Assembly: GCA_936432065.2 (NCBI GenBank)
Contig: OW386292.2
Coordinates: 123,501,639 to 123,565,638 of the forward strand
DNA length: 64,000 bases
From: Rutpela maculata
Lineage: Eukaryota; Arthropoda; Insecta; Coleoptera; Cerambycidae
Direction: 5' to 3'
Below the pieces are notes generated by a model that made no database searches, was not told the origin of the DNA, and saw only the letters and a list, made by a program, of their open reading frames with translations. Made by a program: the position numbers and the translations under genes. This document shows positions 50,614 to 62,589 of the stretch, one piece after another (the stretch's first letter is position 1; every line of letters begins with the position of its first letter).

Positions 50614-53028
50614 TCATCGAGACGTGAAGAAACGTATGCGGCAAAACTTTGGTTTGCTGTGCTTCTCACCTGCCATTCGGGAAACAATTTTCCGCGCCAT
50701 TTCTTTCAAATGGTCTTCCGTTTTCTTTCGTTTTCTAGTGGATGCTGAAATATTGTACAATGTATAATTTTCGTTACGCATGAACATGAAAATTAATATA
50801 CCCGGATTCAGACTTTATGTAGCTAGAAAAATTCCCAGAATTATCCAGGTTTTCCATGGCAAAAAATTTTTTTTGAATGATACATAACAGTACTCACTGT
50901 TATATTAAATGCGATTTTAGATAACCAAATAATTTTGTAACAGGTACACGTTTTTTAAAATTTAAAGTCTCAATTTAAAAATAATTTAAAATAGTAATGG
51001 GAGCTCATTATATGTTTATTATTTTCCATATTGCTACTCAAAATTCCATGATTTTAACGATTTTTTAAAAATTCCCTGAGATTTCCATGACTTTTTTATG
51101 GTTTTTAAAATTCCCTGATTATTACTGTATATCTTTTTTTTCCTGTAATTTTTTGTACCGTTATTTTATGACTTACCTTTTGTAACTTATGTTATGTTAA
51201 TTTGAGGTTAATAAATTATTCTATTCTATTCTATTCCAGGTTTTTCAGGTTTTCCATAATTGTCTAAACGCTGTATACAGTATGTCCGCGGATGGGGTTC
51301 ACAATAGGTGTAATGGCAAAAATTTTTCGCTTTTCGAGAAAAATTGTATTTTTTATACACAAAATGTGTAATAAAAAAGTTGTTTCAAATTATATGGTCT
51401 GTCCAAATTGAAAATTTCATTGGAGTATTGCAATTTTTCGAAATAAGTGAGTTTTTAGTAAAATACTTGTCGGTTTTTGTCAAATTTCTATTTGGCTAAT
51501 TGCATTCGAGCAAGGCGAGTAAATATCTGATAAACAATTCTGAATTTATAAAAACAAATACGTATTTGAAGTGTGATATTTACAATTAAAAAATTCCTCC
51601 TCCAAATTGAACGCATATTTCCAATTGTTTCCGACTGTTGTGAAAACTACTTCTAGCTCCCTCAATGGAAATTGATTGCACATTGATTGAAATATGCTGC
51701 TTTGCTTTAGAATTCCTACGTCGTTGTCTATGGGTTGTCGGTAGGTAATTTGTTTTAGACGCCTCCCAGAGAAATGTAAAAAAAAATCACTTATTTCGAA
51801 ACATTGCAATATTTAAATGAAATTTTGAATTTAGACCATATAATTTGAAACAACTTTTTTATTTCACATTTTGTTCCAAAATAAAAAATTTTACCACACC
51901 GTAGAAAAAATATACTTTTTCTCAATGTCATTACTATTTTTTAGGCAAGCAAAAACTTTTACAAAGAATAACATTTTCTTGAAAAGTTAAAAATTTTATC
52001 CATTACACCTAATGTAAACCTCATCCGCGGACATACTGTATATCTCACATAAATTAGAAAAACACAATAACGAAACAATCTCTAAACAGACAAAACATTC
52101 TGGAAGTGTCTGGGTTATATCTTTTTGCAATTTATTCAAATATGAAAGACTTACTATTAGATGTGGCCGGCATATCTTGTAGAGTAGCTGGTGCATTGTC
52201 TACAGAAGATGGAGTGGCTGGTGCTTCATACGAAGTGGATGTACTCGGAGACATTATGTCTGTTCTATTGTCTTCGGCATCACTCACCTCTCCAGATTCC
52301 GAAGACATTATTGTCTGCGACGTTGCCCATGGCCAATAGTCCCCATTGGAGTATGATGGCAGGCGTCTCTTTTCTGCAGGTCCCTTCACCGTAGCGGAAA
52401 CCGTTCTACAACAGATTTTATTTTTTATCATTTTGTTATTGTTACATTTTTTAAATGGCAATTCACATCTATATATAAGCATGTCACGTTAGATATCTGC
52501 ATATATGTCTTATTTATACTCACTTCTTCGATGCCGAAAATTTGTGATAGAACAGCATTTTCTCAAAATGGATCCAATCACTGTCTGGAGCCTCGCTACC
52601 TGATGTATTCTTTCTCTTTTCTTTGGTAAACCTGTCCCTCAAATTTTTCCATAGACGTTTACAACCGTCCACTGAAAATCATAAGAAAACAAGATGTATC
52701 AAAAAATACATTGATATTTTTTTACAAAATAAACTTACCGGAAATGTGCAACACATTCGCAATTTCCTGCCAACTGTTTTCTTTAATAATATTATTTTTG
52801 TATTCTTTATTCTTTAAATCATAGAGATGGGGGTATTGTTGAATTAACTCAATGAGTAAACCCAAATCCACGTCTGAAAATAATAAAAGCATTAAATAAA
52901 AACCACAGATCACATGCACGCGTGTTAAAAACTTAACCTAAAAGGTACATGTAAACTAATATAATAAATCATTTTACAAAAAGTTCGTTTATTAAAAACT
53001 TATCATACATATACATACCAAGACTCAT
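50614..53028 (-). CDS. MADF-domain companion gene of the Harbinger element, five exons
   Basis: Exons join in phase with GT/AG borders: 53028-53019 (ATGAGTCTTG), 52873-52739, 52671-52524, 52405-52155 and 50744-50614. The product starts with a MADF domain (LLIELIQQYPHLYDLKNKEY, NSWQEIANVL, then KRLWKNLRDRF), has a Ser/acidic linker (SSESGEVSDAEDNR) and ends in a basic RKRKKTEDHLKEM segment. MADF proteins bind DNA and help the Harbinger transposase enter the nucleus and act. In the last exon a +1 shift would give a longer BESS-like ending (SSRLDEMDPDMAEEKRKR), so a late frameshift probably shortened the tail. Intron 4 contains the 51278-52038 MITE. Confidence 0.78.
51278..52038. mobile_element. 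TA-flanked MITE, 761 bp
   Basis: CAGTATGTCCGCGGATG and CATCCGCGGACATACTG are inverted terminal repeats, flanked by TA (51276-51277, 52039-52040). The arms pair for over 200 bp. It lies in an intron of the MADF gene. Confidence 0.88.
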
Positions 53029-53381
53029 TGTTCTTGTTCAAATTTGAAATGCAAGACAGATATTGGAAAAATGTCACAGAAATCTTTTTAAACGCCAAAC
53101 ACCAGCCACGTCACGTTGTTCAATGTGTAATGCCTTGTTTCTGCAAATTGCAAATGGCGGGCAACTGGCAAGCATGAAGGGGTTCAAAACTACAATTTCA
53201 TTGGCTATCCGCTGGTAATTCCGCAGCAGTTGCCGTTCAAAGATAGAAGTTGGTTATCTACTGCAACTGCAGCGGCAGCGGACTTTATAAATGGAAACAT
53301 TGCTTTCGTATACTTCATAAACACTACAGGTGCGGCAACTTCAACTGCAACTGCTGCGGCTAGTTTATAAATTGAACTTTA

Positions 53382-53869
53382 TCCTAATATTTTCTCGTTA
53401 AAAATAATGCCCAGTTGTGAATTGAATAGGAGTGTATTAACTGTTGTTATAAAGTGACTGTTCACAATTAATAAGTTTTTATTGAATTACAGAGTACGCT
53501 TTACTTCTCATATTCTAATAAGGCCACAATTAGTTTTTAACAAACAAGACTTTTATTTCTTACTTTTATACATGATACATTCTTAACCTCACTATACTTA
53601 TTATTATACATTTTCTTCTTCTTATTGATGGAGTGAGCATTGTCATACTTTTTCCAAACACAACAAAAATATATCAATTTTGATGAGAACATTAAATATA
53701 CTAGTGTGTCCGGCTTAACAACTACTACTCTAGCAAAACTCAACTTCTGGATTGTACTACAGCGGCGTCTGCACGTTATCTAATATTAATATTGCAACAG
53801 TGCCGTACATAAAGGTTTAATACTGACCGTCAGGTCCACACATACCGCCCACCTTGAAAACATTGTTTT
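53382..53869. other. Possible LTR region of the BEL/Pao relic
   Basis: The stretch downstream (minus sense) of the BEL/Pao coding relic. No LTR pair could be matched inside the window. Confidence 0.3.
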
Positions 53870-53999
53870 TCAATGATTATAAAATATTTATGGTAAATAA
53901 TACATAATAAGCAAATGAACATAATACCACATATTTAAAATCATACCATTAATAAAGTTCAGTTAGTGTCTATTTGTAAAATGCATAATTTAGCAACCG

Positions 54000-56900
54000 C
54001 ATTTTTAAAAACACCCTTTTGACGTTTTCACACTTGCAGCACGACACGCTTTATCTTCGCTGGGATGAAGCTCAATGACTCTAGCTAGTTGCCATTTCAA
54101 AGGGGATAAATCTTTATCTTTTAGGATGGTCATAGTTCCTGGAGCTCAATTCTCGAGCTCAATCGATTAAATTCATGCACAAATTAATTCGAAGCATTCC
54201 TTTGCAAGTAGTTGCACGGTTTCTTATTCTTGACCAACCTTCGTAACCGAATATTCAAATTGGCCCGTGAAACACTTGGCAATAGTATAATCGACTGCAA
54301 TTTTTTTTTTGCAACTTGAAGGACGTGTTTGACATAACCTATCTATCCAACGATTAAAGATTGAAGGTTATCTCTGACTGGAGAAAAGTTTTGTTTACCT
54401 ATTTGTAAATTATGAATAATCAAGTAAACCAAATAAAACTGGTAAAACGCTAGTTTTATTTTAAATTCTAAGCCAAACAAATTAGGCAGTAAAAGACTAT
54501 TTTCTGTCTAAGTCAGATACGGTTGTAAAGAATTTATCAAAAATTGACAAAGTTCCTTCGACATTCTAAAAGTTTGCAGGAACATTTGATAATCAGCTCA
54601 TTTAGCATTTTTTTTTTAATTCATATTTTGAAAGTACACCTTGTAGTTAGTAAATGTGCAAAATATTAGATTTTTTTTTCAACTCCTCCCTCAAAATAAA
54701 TAATGAAAATAGAGCGCGCGAAAACACAGTGTGACGTCAAACCACCCTCACTCCAGCCAGCGGTCGACCTCTGTGGGTTGATCGCTAGCCTGTACTCACA
54801 TAGTTTCATACCGCAAGCACAACAAACCAATTAACTTATAAACAGCGTTGACTGGATAAAAAAATTAATGTATTCGTATCGAAACAAAAAAAGTAATGAT
54901 CTTATGAAAAAAGTACAGATGTTAATTAAATCTTATATACGATATCTAGAAATTTTATTGAATATAAAAAAATTATTCGCCACTAAGATAGTTTTTATTT
55001 GTTTTGTGTATGTTCGCAATATTCACTTGAACTGTTACTACAAAAAGAGCATCAGTGCATATTCTGTGCGAAATAATTTCAGTGTCTTGTAATCACATGT
55101 TAAATTTTTATTAGTGTATGCAAGTATTGAATTTTTAAATGTCCCTCAGTGCACTATAACTTCTCAAGGACCACAAGCATTTTTACAATTCCTATAGACT
55201 GTAAATACTTAACTTCCTTGCGGATAATCCAGGTTGGTTCCTATTACTGTGCATCTATTAGACATTTCTTAAATTCAAAGGTAGCACCTTATTCAAGCGG
55301 GATACAGAGAAACAATTTTCGAAAGTGATGGAAAATCCGGAACTAACTTTCAAACAAAGGCATGGTGTTCTTTTGAACCTGCCGTATTTCATTTCACGGA
55401 TCATGATAAATTATTTTAAAATTTGTCGTCAAAGTTGCAAAATAAGTAAATAAATCATACAAAAAAATGTAGCGATACAATGAAAGTAGCACTGACATAC
55501 TGATTGTGCTCTAAAAGTATTGATTTCAGTACAAATGTACTGACACTGGCAACACTTCCCATAAAGCCAGTCGAGCGGGTGCCGAGACATCATCCGCGCA
55601 CTATCAGGCGTTTTAAATATGTTACGAATTGAAAATCAAATATTACAGTTAATAATAATGCTAGCGGCCTAATTTTTTCACTATATACTTAAAGAAAATA
55701 CAAAAATAAATTGTAAATTAAATATCACTAAATGAGCCCATTGAGTAAATGGATCGCCTGCATGTCTCTCAATTATATGTAAATCTTCAGTATCAATTTA
55801 TCTTCTTCCATTTTCTCTAATACATTTAAATATAAAAGTTCATCCATTTTTGGCATTAACAACACAAGACATCTGAAATATCCTAACCTCACTAACCCGA
55901 TACGTATGCTTTAAACCTATTTGCGATTGGTAAATAACCGCTCGATGTATTCCATCGAGATCTGTTCGCATTCGAACGTCATTCGATCACCCAAGAACGC
56001 ATTTTCATCGAATAACATTACTATTGATCGACCTTGTACTATTCAATGAGTTGAGAATTGAGCTCCTGGTAGAATAGAGTTTATTTGATCGCCATTTACT
56101 TTGTTGCTGAAGTTGGGAAAGGTATTCTTTTCAATTCAATTCAATTCTTTATTGGTGGTAAAATACACAGAGTGTTTACACACGTCAACATACAATAAGA
56201 AAGATAAAATACAATAAGGAAGATAAAATACAAAGTACATGATATTAAATGTATAAAATATAGACCACCTTGACCAAAAGTGTTGAACCATTTGCATCAA
56301 GTACTTAGTGATAACGAGAAAGCCGGTTTGTGTTGTGATCTTGAAAGTCTTCCTGTGACAGAGCTGCGAGTGAGGTACCTATCAGGAAATGGCCTAGGGT
56401 GAGGACATTCAGGTCATCGGAATCCTCGCTTAATGGGGTCAAGAGATGGGAGTTTAGGCAAGATTCGACTTGTGTTACTACTGTGTAAAGCTCTTCAAAA
56501 GTCCAGATAGTGTTACCAACTACCCTTTTTATATGAAACTTTTCTTATTTAACACCTGATTCCCATAGGCCTCCAAGGTGCGGGGATCGGGGTGGGATGT
56601 GGGATAAAATGCCATGTAATTGAATTCTAAGATATATAATCTGAAAATCGGTCATGATCAAGTTGATTTCTTAAGAGTTCATATGTCTCTCAAGTAGCAT
56701 TGGCTGTACCAGCGAAATTCGTGCCCTTGTCTGAATGAATGTTTTTACAAATTCCTCGCCTAGAAATAAATCTCTTTAAGCAATTTAAAAAAGACTCAGT
56801 GCTCAAATCGCTGATCAACTCCAAATGGACGGCCTTGGTCACAAAACAGATAAAAATACACAGGTAAGACTTAATGATTTTACGACTCCTTAATTTACTT

Positions 56901-57010
56901 GTTTTAACATCGAATGATCCCGCGAAATTACCATTTGGCCCAGCGTCAATGTAGAGGTGTGTTGGTCTATTTATGTCAAAATACGATAAATTTGTTACGT
57001 CTCTGAGTTA
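54000..57010 (-). pseudogene. BEL/Pao retrotransposon pol relic (integrase end)
   Basis: Minus-strand translation of 56990-56690 gives FVTKAVHLELISDLSTESFL, LKRFISRRGICKNIHSDKGT and then a stop, the BEL/Pao integrase core with its second Asp. Around 56640-56330 follow pieces equivalent to the conserved C-terminal region (ESCLNSHLLTPL and TPGHFLIG-like words), and 54190-54010 gives LSPLKWQLARVIELHPSEDK and VKTSKGCF, the usual end of the polyprotein. Unrelated sequence, including a LINE-like tail at 56110-56260, separates the parts. Clearly dead. Confidence 0.7.
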
Positions 57011-58600
57011 ATTCTTAAGTAGTAGTGGAGTAAAGAACAGGGGAAAAGTCGTTTCCTTCTCGAGTTTTTTTTTTTAATCTTAGAACAAACCTAGATATAT
57101 ACCATTTCGTTAAGTAGATCGATGTTCATTAGAAATCATGAAATACGACATTTTTTAGTGGTCACGGACATTGTTATTTTTAAAAAGGTGTGAAATTTTT
57201 TTTTTTTTTTAATCATGTTTTTTTGAACATCTAATGCCATAACTCAAAAACGAATGGAGCTATCCACATGAACTTTTTTTTGTTATAAAACACACACTTA
57301 AGCGCTTCTATAGTATTGTTAACTAAAACATTTTTAAGTTTGTTAAAAACTTAGATAACCTTGAAAGTTCAGAAAATACGCAGTCAAATTTTCACTAAGC
57401 TGCAAACTTTTTTGTTTTTGGAAATTTTGTATAACATGCTGCGAAGAAAATAAAGCCAAAAGACCAAAAAAGTTTTTGATAGCATAATTTTTATTGTGTC
57501 TTTTATAGTTTAGGTACAGTGATTTTTTTTAGAGCGTGCGAATTGCAGAAATTGAGTGTTAATATGCTCGCGTCCACTAAAACTAACTAGTCTCAGGGCG
57601 GTGTACTATCAACGTTATTCGTTTTCGTCGAAGGTCAAATTATAAAACCGCTGCCCAAGGAATCACTACTTCCACATCCAGATCTTCTATCCAAGTCTCT
57701 CAGAACGAAAAAAAATTGAATGTGGAAATCATTTTTTATGGAACTTTAATAATATAATATTTGAAAAACCTATAAAACGATATGCCACATCGGTAGTGGG
57801 GCTGAGGGTGGTGGAAGGGGGGTGGTAGTAGTGGTGGATAAAGTAAAAAAAAAAATTGAGGCCTTTGGTTCTTGTACACACACTAAATGACAATTTAATT
57901 TTTTTCGCCCCCTTGAATAATGGGGTGGGAGTTGGTAATGGGGGTGGTTAATGCCAAAAAAAAATTTTGAGAGCTTAGCTTTTCTTATATATACTAAATA
58001 CCAGTTTTATGGACTCTTGCTTGCTTGATTTGCTTGATTTGCCTATTTACCTCCATTTACCCCTTTACCAGATCTCGTTAAAATACATGGTACGTGTACC
58101 AAATTTCAAGTCAATATCTTAAACGGTTCCAGAGTAATCGTACGCACAAAAAAGTTACAGACAGACCGACAAACAGAATTTTTTTGCTCAAACTTAAAAT
58201 CTCGACGTTCCATGACATTCTAAGTCTATTTGGACAATAAACATTTTCAAAAATATTTTTGTCCATACTATATTTCCACTGAATGTAGAAGTAAAATGTG
58301 TAACGATATTCTTTCTCTTATTACCACTTGAATTATATTGTAGAACGTATGGCTATTGTGCGAATTGTGCGTGGATTATCTACTTAAAAAATATTTAGGA
58401 TAAATAAGCAATCTAAGTTTCATTGTAAAATGGAGTGAATTTTATGTGGCCTAGTAATAGAGGAAAACGATAAACTTGTGCACAAGCCATGGAAACAGAG
58501 TTTAGAGACTATAATTAGGAAATTAAAAAAGACTTAATTTAGGATGTTTTTTGTCTTTTTTGTTACCTAATTTAGGCGAAAATAACACGTTTACTCAATT

Positions 58601-58892
58601 CACAGGTCTACAAAAAAAATTCTGCTCCAAGGACTAAACCTATCATGCCTTAAGTATTTTTGTGTGACGAATCCGAATTTTCAATTAAAAAAATTTTCAA
58701 CCGCGTAGATTTTGAGTAGATTCCGGTTTTTATTGTCAAAAAACCGTATTTTGACGATAAAAACCGGGATTTACTCGCAATCTCCGCTGTAAAATTTTTT
58801 TTTAATTGAAAATTCGGATTCAGCATACAAAGATACATAAGGAATGATAGATTTAGTCATTGGAACACAATTTCTTTTTTTGTAGACCTGTG
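58601..58892. repeat. Palindromic MITE-like unit, copy 1
   Basis: CACAGGTCTAC...GTAGACCTGTG bounds an imperfect palindrome containing AATCCGAATTTTCAATT and its complement. Confidence 0.75.
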
Positions 58893-58910
58893 TACAAAGT
58901 GCACCTGTGC

Positions 58911-59176
58911 CACAGATCTACAAAAAAAAAAGTTCTGTTCCAAGGACTACACTTATTCCTTATGTATTTTTGTGTGCTGAATCCGAATTTTCAATTTAAA
59001 ATTTTTTTTTCCGCGTAGCTTTCGAGTAAATCCCGGTTTTTATCGTCAAAATACGATTTTTTGACAATGTTTGACGCTCGAAATCTAAGTGGAAAATTCG
59101 GATTCAGCACACAAAAATACTTAAGGCATGATAGGTTTAGTCCTTGGAGCAGAATGTTTTTTTTGGTCGACCTGTG
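58911..59176. repeat. Palindromic MITE-like unit, copy 2
   Basis: Same family and layout as 58601-58892, 18 bases downstream, with CACAGATCTAC at the left end and GTCGACCTGTG at the right end. The centre has rearranged. Confidence 0.75.
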
Positions 59177-60614
59177 TTATTGTGTGGATCTAGAGTAAAA
59201 ATGCAATGCATGGGAGTTTTGGATAGGGATTCTGACACAGGAAATGCCGGATACAAATTTTACTTAATAACGTAAAAAAAGGAAAACTCGATAGTTTACT
59301 TTTTATCAAAACACTCCAAAATTATTACTTTTCCTAAACTTCTGTTTATGGGATTTTATTAGCCCCCTAGTTGCGCAACATTTTTTTTCATTTTACTATA
59401 ATATTATTTTTCACCGTTTCCGAGATCCCAATGCAATGCATACTCCATTTAAGATTTTTAATTCCTTTTTGCCTTCAACCTTAGTCCTTAATGTGTCACT
59501 GGAAAAAATAAGTTATCCTTTCAGATCCTAAAATGTGATAAAACAGTCCTAAACATAAAAAAATCATAATGAAAAGTTTCGTTACACACAATGCATAATC
59601 ATTATTATTCTTAAGTAAGGCGCGTATACGCTTCGACAATTCCTCCATACTAAAAAATTCGTAACTAGCAAACTATTGCTAATAATGAAAATATTTTTTT
59701 TCTAAAAACTTTTTTAGTCTATTGACTTCAGTTTCTTCACAGCATGTTACACAAAATTTTCAAAAACAAAAAAGTTCCTCGCTTAGTGAAAATTTGATGG
59801 CGTATTCTCTAAACTTTCAGGGTCATCTACGTTTTTGGCATGTTCACATTTTTTTTTATTAGCAATCCTATGAATAGAGAGAAGCGCTTAAGTGTGGGTT
59901 TTATAACAAAAAAAAAGTTCACATCGATAGCTCAATTCATTTTTGAGATATGGCAATGGATGTACAAAAAACATGATTTAAAAAAAAATTAAATTTTACA
60001 CTTTTTTTTAAATAAGAATATCTGTGACCACTAAAAAATGTCGTATTTTGTGTTTTTATGTGTAAAATGATGTTGGTAATACCCACTATGTCTGATCTTG
60101 TTCTAAGCTCATAAAAAAAACGACACGATTTTACCTCTTTTCACTCCTCTATAGCTCGAATGCTTCATCATGATTGGTTGTCCAGTTCCATGTGGCATCT
60201 TTTAAGATTTTTGTATTTTCTGCAACATTGGGTAAAAATTTTACAATATAATTTATCGTTCCTAGTAAGCTGCAATCTTCAGAGGGGTTTTCTGGTCGTT
60301 GTAGATTTATAAAGTTACTGATCTTGTCAGGATCTGGGTAAATACCATCTTTTGAAAAAATGTAACCTAAGAATTTTATTTTTGATATGCTAAAAATACA
60401 TTTGGACTTGTTAATTGTTACATCAAAATCACTTAAACTTTTCAAAGCTGTTTCAGGGGCTACATTATGTTTTTCTATGTTTTTCTATATAAATCAGAAT
60501 GTCGTCACTAAAATTGATTACACCTGTATGTTAAGAAGTTCTGGTCTTACGGCATTTTGAAATATTTCTGCAGCAGCGTTAATTTTTAAACTCAGTCATT
60601 TGTATCTATAAAGA

Positions 60615-61252
60615 GCCAAGCAGCGCTAAAGGCACTCGATTCGATGCAGGTCGATTCAAGACTAATATGGGATTGTATAAATGCCCTTACAGACCTAGGA
60701 AGTCAGAACAAAGTGACCGTGGCATGGGTACCAGGACACGAGGGACACAGGGGAAATGAGAAAGCTGACGAACTGGCCCGAGAAGGCGCATCTAAGGCCC
60801 TAGTAGGACCCGAACCCTTTTGCGGTGTGGCTAAGCCACGCATACGAACATCCATTAACGAATGGGTACAAAATAAATCTCTAGAGTGGTGGAAGAATTT
60901 CCCACAACAGAGACAGGCCAAAAAGTTCATTAAAGAACGATCGGCTAAATTCACGGAAGACCTGCTACGCCAAAATAGAAAGGCCATTAGGATAATAGTA
61001 GGTCTTCTAACTGGACATTGTAGGCTTAATAGACATATGAGTCTAATGGGCCTGGCAGAGGATGCAACATGCAGATTCTGTCAAGAGGAAGAGGAAACCT
61101 CAGTACATGTGCTGTGTCATTGCGAAGGCCTAGCCAGACTGAGGTTCCAACTACTTGGCGAAGAGAAACCAAGGGCAGATAGCTATACCAAGGAGCCCTT
61201 ATCAAGGCTGTGGAGTCTGATACAAAAGACAAAGCTGGATAAGGAGCTCTAA
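60615..61252 (+). CDS. LINE RNase H and zinc-knuckle fragment
   Basis: Open from the truncated 5' end: VTVAWVPGHEGHRGNEKADE is the RNase H C-terminal motif, followed by GPEPFCGVAKPR, LLTGHCRLNRHM and CRFCQEEEETSVHVLCHC. It is the same family type as 35489-36436 but a different subfamily. No stop before the natural end, so the insertion is comparatively young. Confidence 0.8.
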
Positions 61253-61352
61253 GTAAAATTAGACAAAGAGAGCCACAATAGATCCACAGGGGTCGCGGTG
61301 GCCAAGGCGAATCAGCCAGCTCCTTTTTCAATTTAATCTAATCTAATCTCTA
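60615..61352 (+). mobile_element. LINE 3' fragment with 11-bp target duplication
   Basis: ATCTATAAAGA occurs at 60604-60614 and 61353-61363. The insert ends in a (TAATC)n-type tail (61334-61350), as for a 5'-truncated non-LTR insertion. Confidence 0.9.
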
Positions 61353-62589
61353 ATCTATAAAGACCAATATGTGTGAAGAATGTTGCTATGAATCTTGAGT
61401 CTGGTTTTAGAGCCAATTGATGATAATTACTTTATTTGGTGCTTTCATGTCGACACAGGTACATATATTTTCTGGATTGTTATGTTTAGGTGACACCCAT
61501 GTAGAACCTTCAGCTTTTTCTATGATGTTTTGTTCCTCGAACCTATTCAGTTCTTCTACCTTTTGTCGTAAATAAAATGGTATGCACCTGTGCTTTTGCG
61601 CTACTGGTTTAACATCTTCGTTGATGTGCAGCTTAACTTCTATGTTACGTAAATTTCCAACTCCATGACTTAGCTGTGGACATTTAGATTGAATATACTG
61701 TAGGTCTATAAGTTGAAAAATGCTGTTTGCAACAATTTTTATAAGATTTAAATTCTTCAAAACTCAGTAGTAATGTGCAATTTCCTTTAACAACATGTAT
61801 TTCTGTTCTAGTGATTTTGTTATCATGACTCAATACAGTAGTGAACTTGCCTAAGGCTTCTAGTTTATTTGCTGAACAAAATTGATAAATACTGCTAGAA
61901 TCATGTTCTAAAATTTGATTGGGTAATTTTGAAAAGGTCATGTCGCTTATGAGATTGACAGAACTGCCTGTGTCAATGACAAATTTTAATTTTTTTCCAT
62001 TTAACAATACTGTTGCTGTAGGAACATTGGTTATACTGTTTACTGTCAGGTGAAATGAATGTTCATCTGAGCTGTCGTGATTCGTTTCTACATGTTTGTT
62101 GATTATTGATTTGTCCGGTGTGATTTTTGTTTGTTTCTTGGGTTATTTGTCTAGATTGGTGTTGCTGGAACGACTGCTGTGATTGGGGTTACAAACTTTG
62201 GCAAAATGTTCTTGCTTCTTACAAAAATGGCACATCGCGTTGAATGCAGGGCAAGATTGTCTTCCATTGCCGTGCCATTGGTTTCCACAGTTTTTGTTAA
62301 TCTTATGTTGCATGTTGTCGCTGTTGTTATATCTGTTTTTTGTTGAACTGGTTGTTTATGATGTATCCTAGCTGTCACTTCAGTATCATTCTCCATTTGT
62401 TGTGCTTGGTTCTCTGTTAGTTCTAATGCTTTGGCTTTTGCTAGTAACTGATCTAATGTTGGTTTGTCCGTCATTGCATATCATCGTAACTTGGCTGATG
62501 TTGTGCCTTGGATTATTTGTGACTTAATCTCACGATTTCGATCAGATAAATTGCAATTTGCACTTAACTTAAGCAATCTGCTTTGGTAA

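Larger units (their letters stand above)
46990..53378. mobile_element. PIF/Harbinger transposon with TTA target duplication
   Basis: AGTTCAATTTATAAACT at the left end and AGTTTATAAATTGAACT at the right end are perfect inverted repeats, flanked by TTA on both sides (46987-46989, 53379-53381), the 3-bp duplication of this superfamily. CTGCAGTTGCGGTTGCAGTTG-type words extend the repeats inward. Inside are a spliced transposase on the plus strand and a spliced MADF gene on the minus strand, the standard two-gene set, plus a LINE (about 48092-49684) and a TA-flanked MITE (51278-52038). Confidence 0.92.
57021..60153. repeat. 3.1 kb foldback structure
   Basis: The left arm (57021-57500) pairs with the right arm (59680-60153): GCGCTT(C/A) and CACACTTAAGCGCTT, TTTTTAGTGGTCAC, and CATGATTT blocks occur in opposite orientation and the same order. 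The arms have diverged. The middle (57500-59660) holds unrelated AT-rich sequence with no gene. The structure lies between the BEL/Pao and gypsy relics. Confidence 0.75.
60149..62510 (-). pseudogene. Ty3/gypsy retrotransposon relic
   Basis: Minus-strand pieces in order: Gag/nucleocapsid end (62510-62151, LDQLLAKAKALELTENQ with a damaged Cys knuckle), aspartic protease (62007-61750, FVIDTGSSVNLIS), RT N-terminus (61760-61407, LNRFEEQNIIEKAEGSTWVSP) and RT C-terminus (60445-60149, CIFSISKIKFLGYIFSKDGI). The central RT segment is missing or replaced; frameshifts separate protease and RT. A LINE fragment interrupts at 60615-61352. Gag continues beyond the second LINE, at 63905-64000. Confidence 0.8.
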
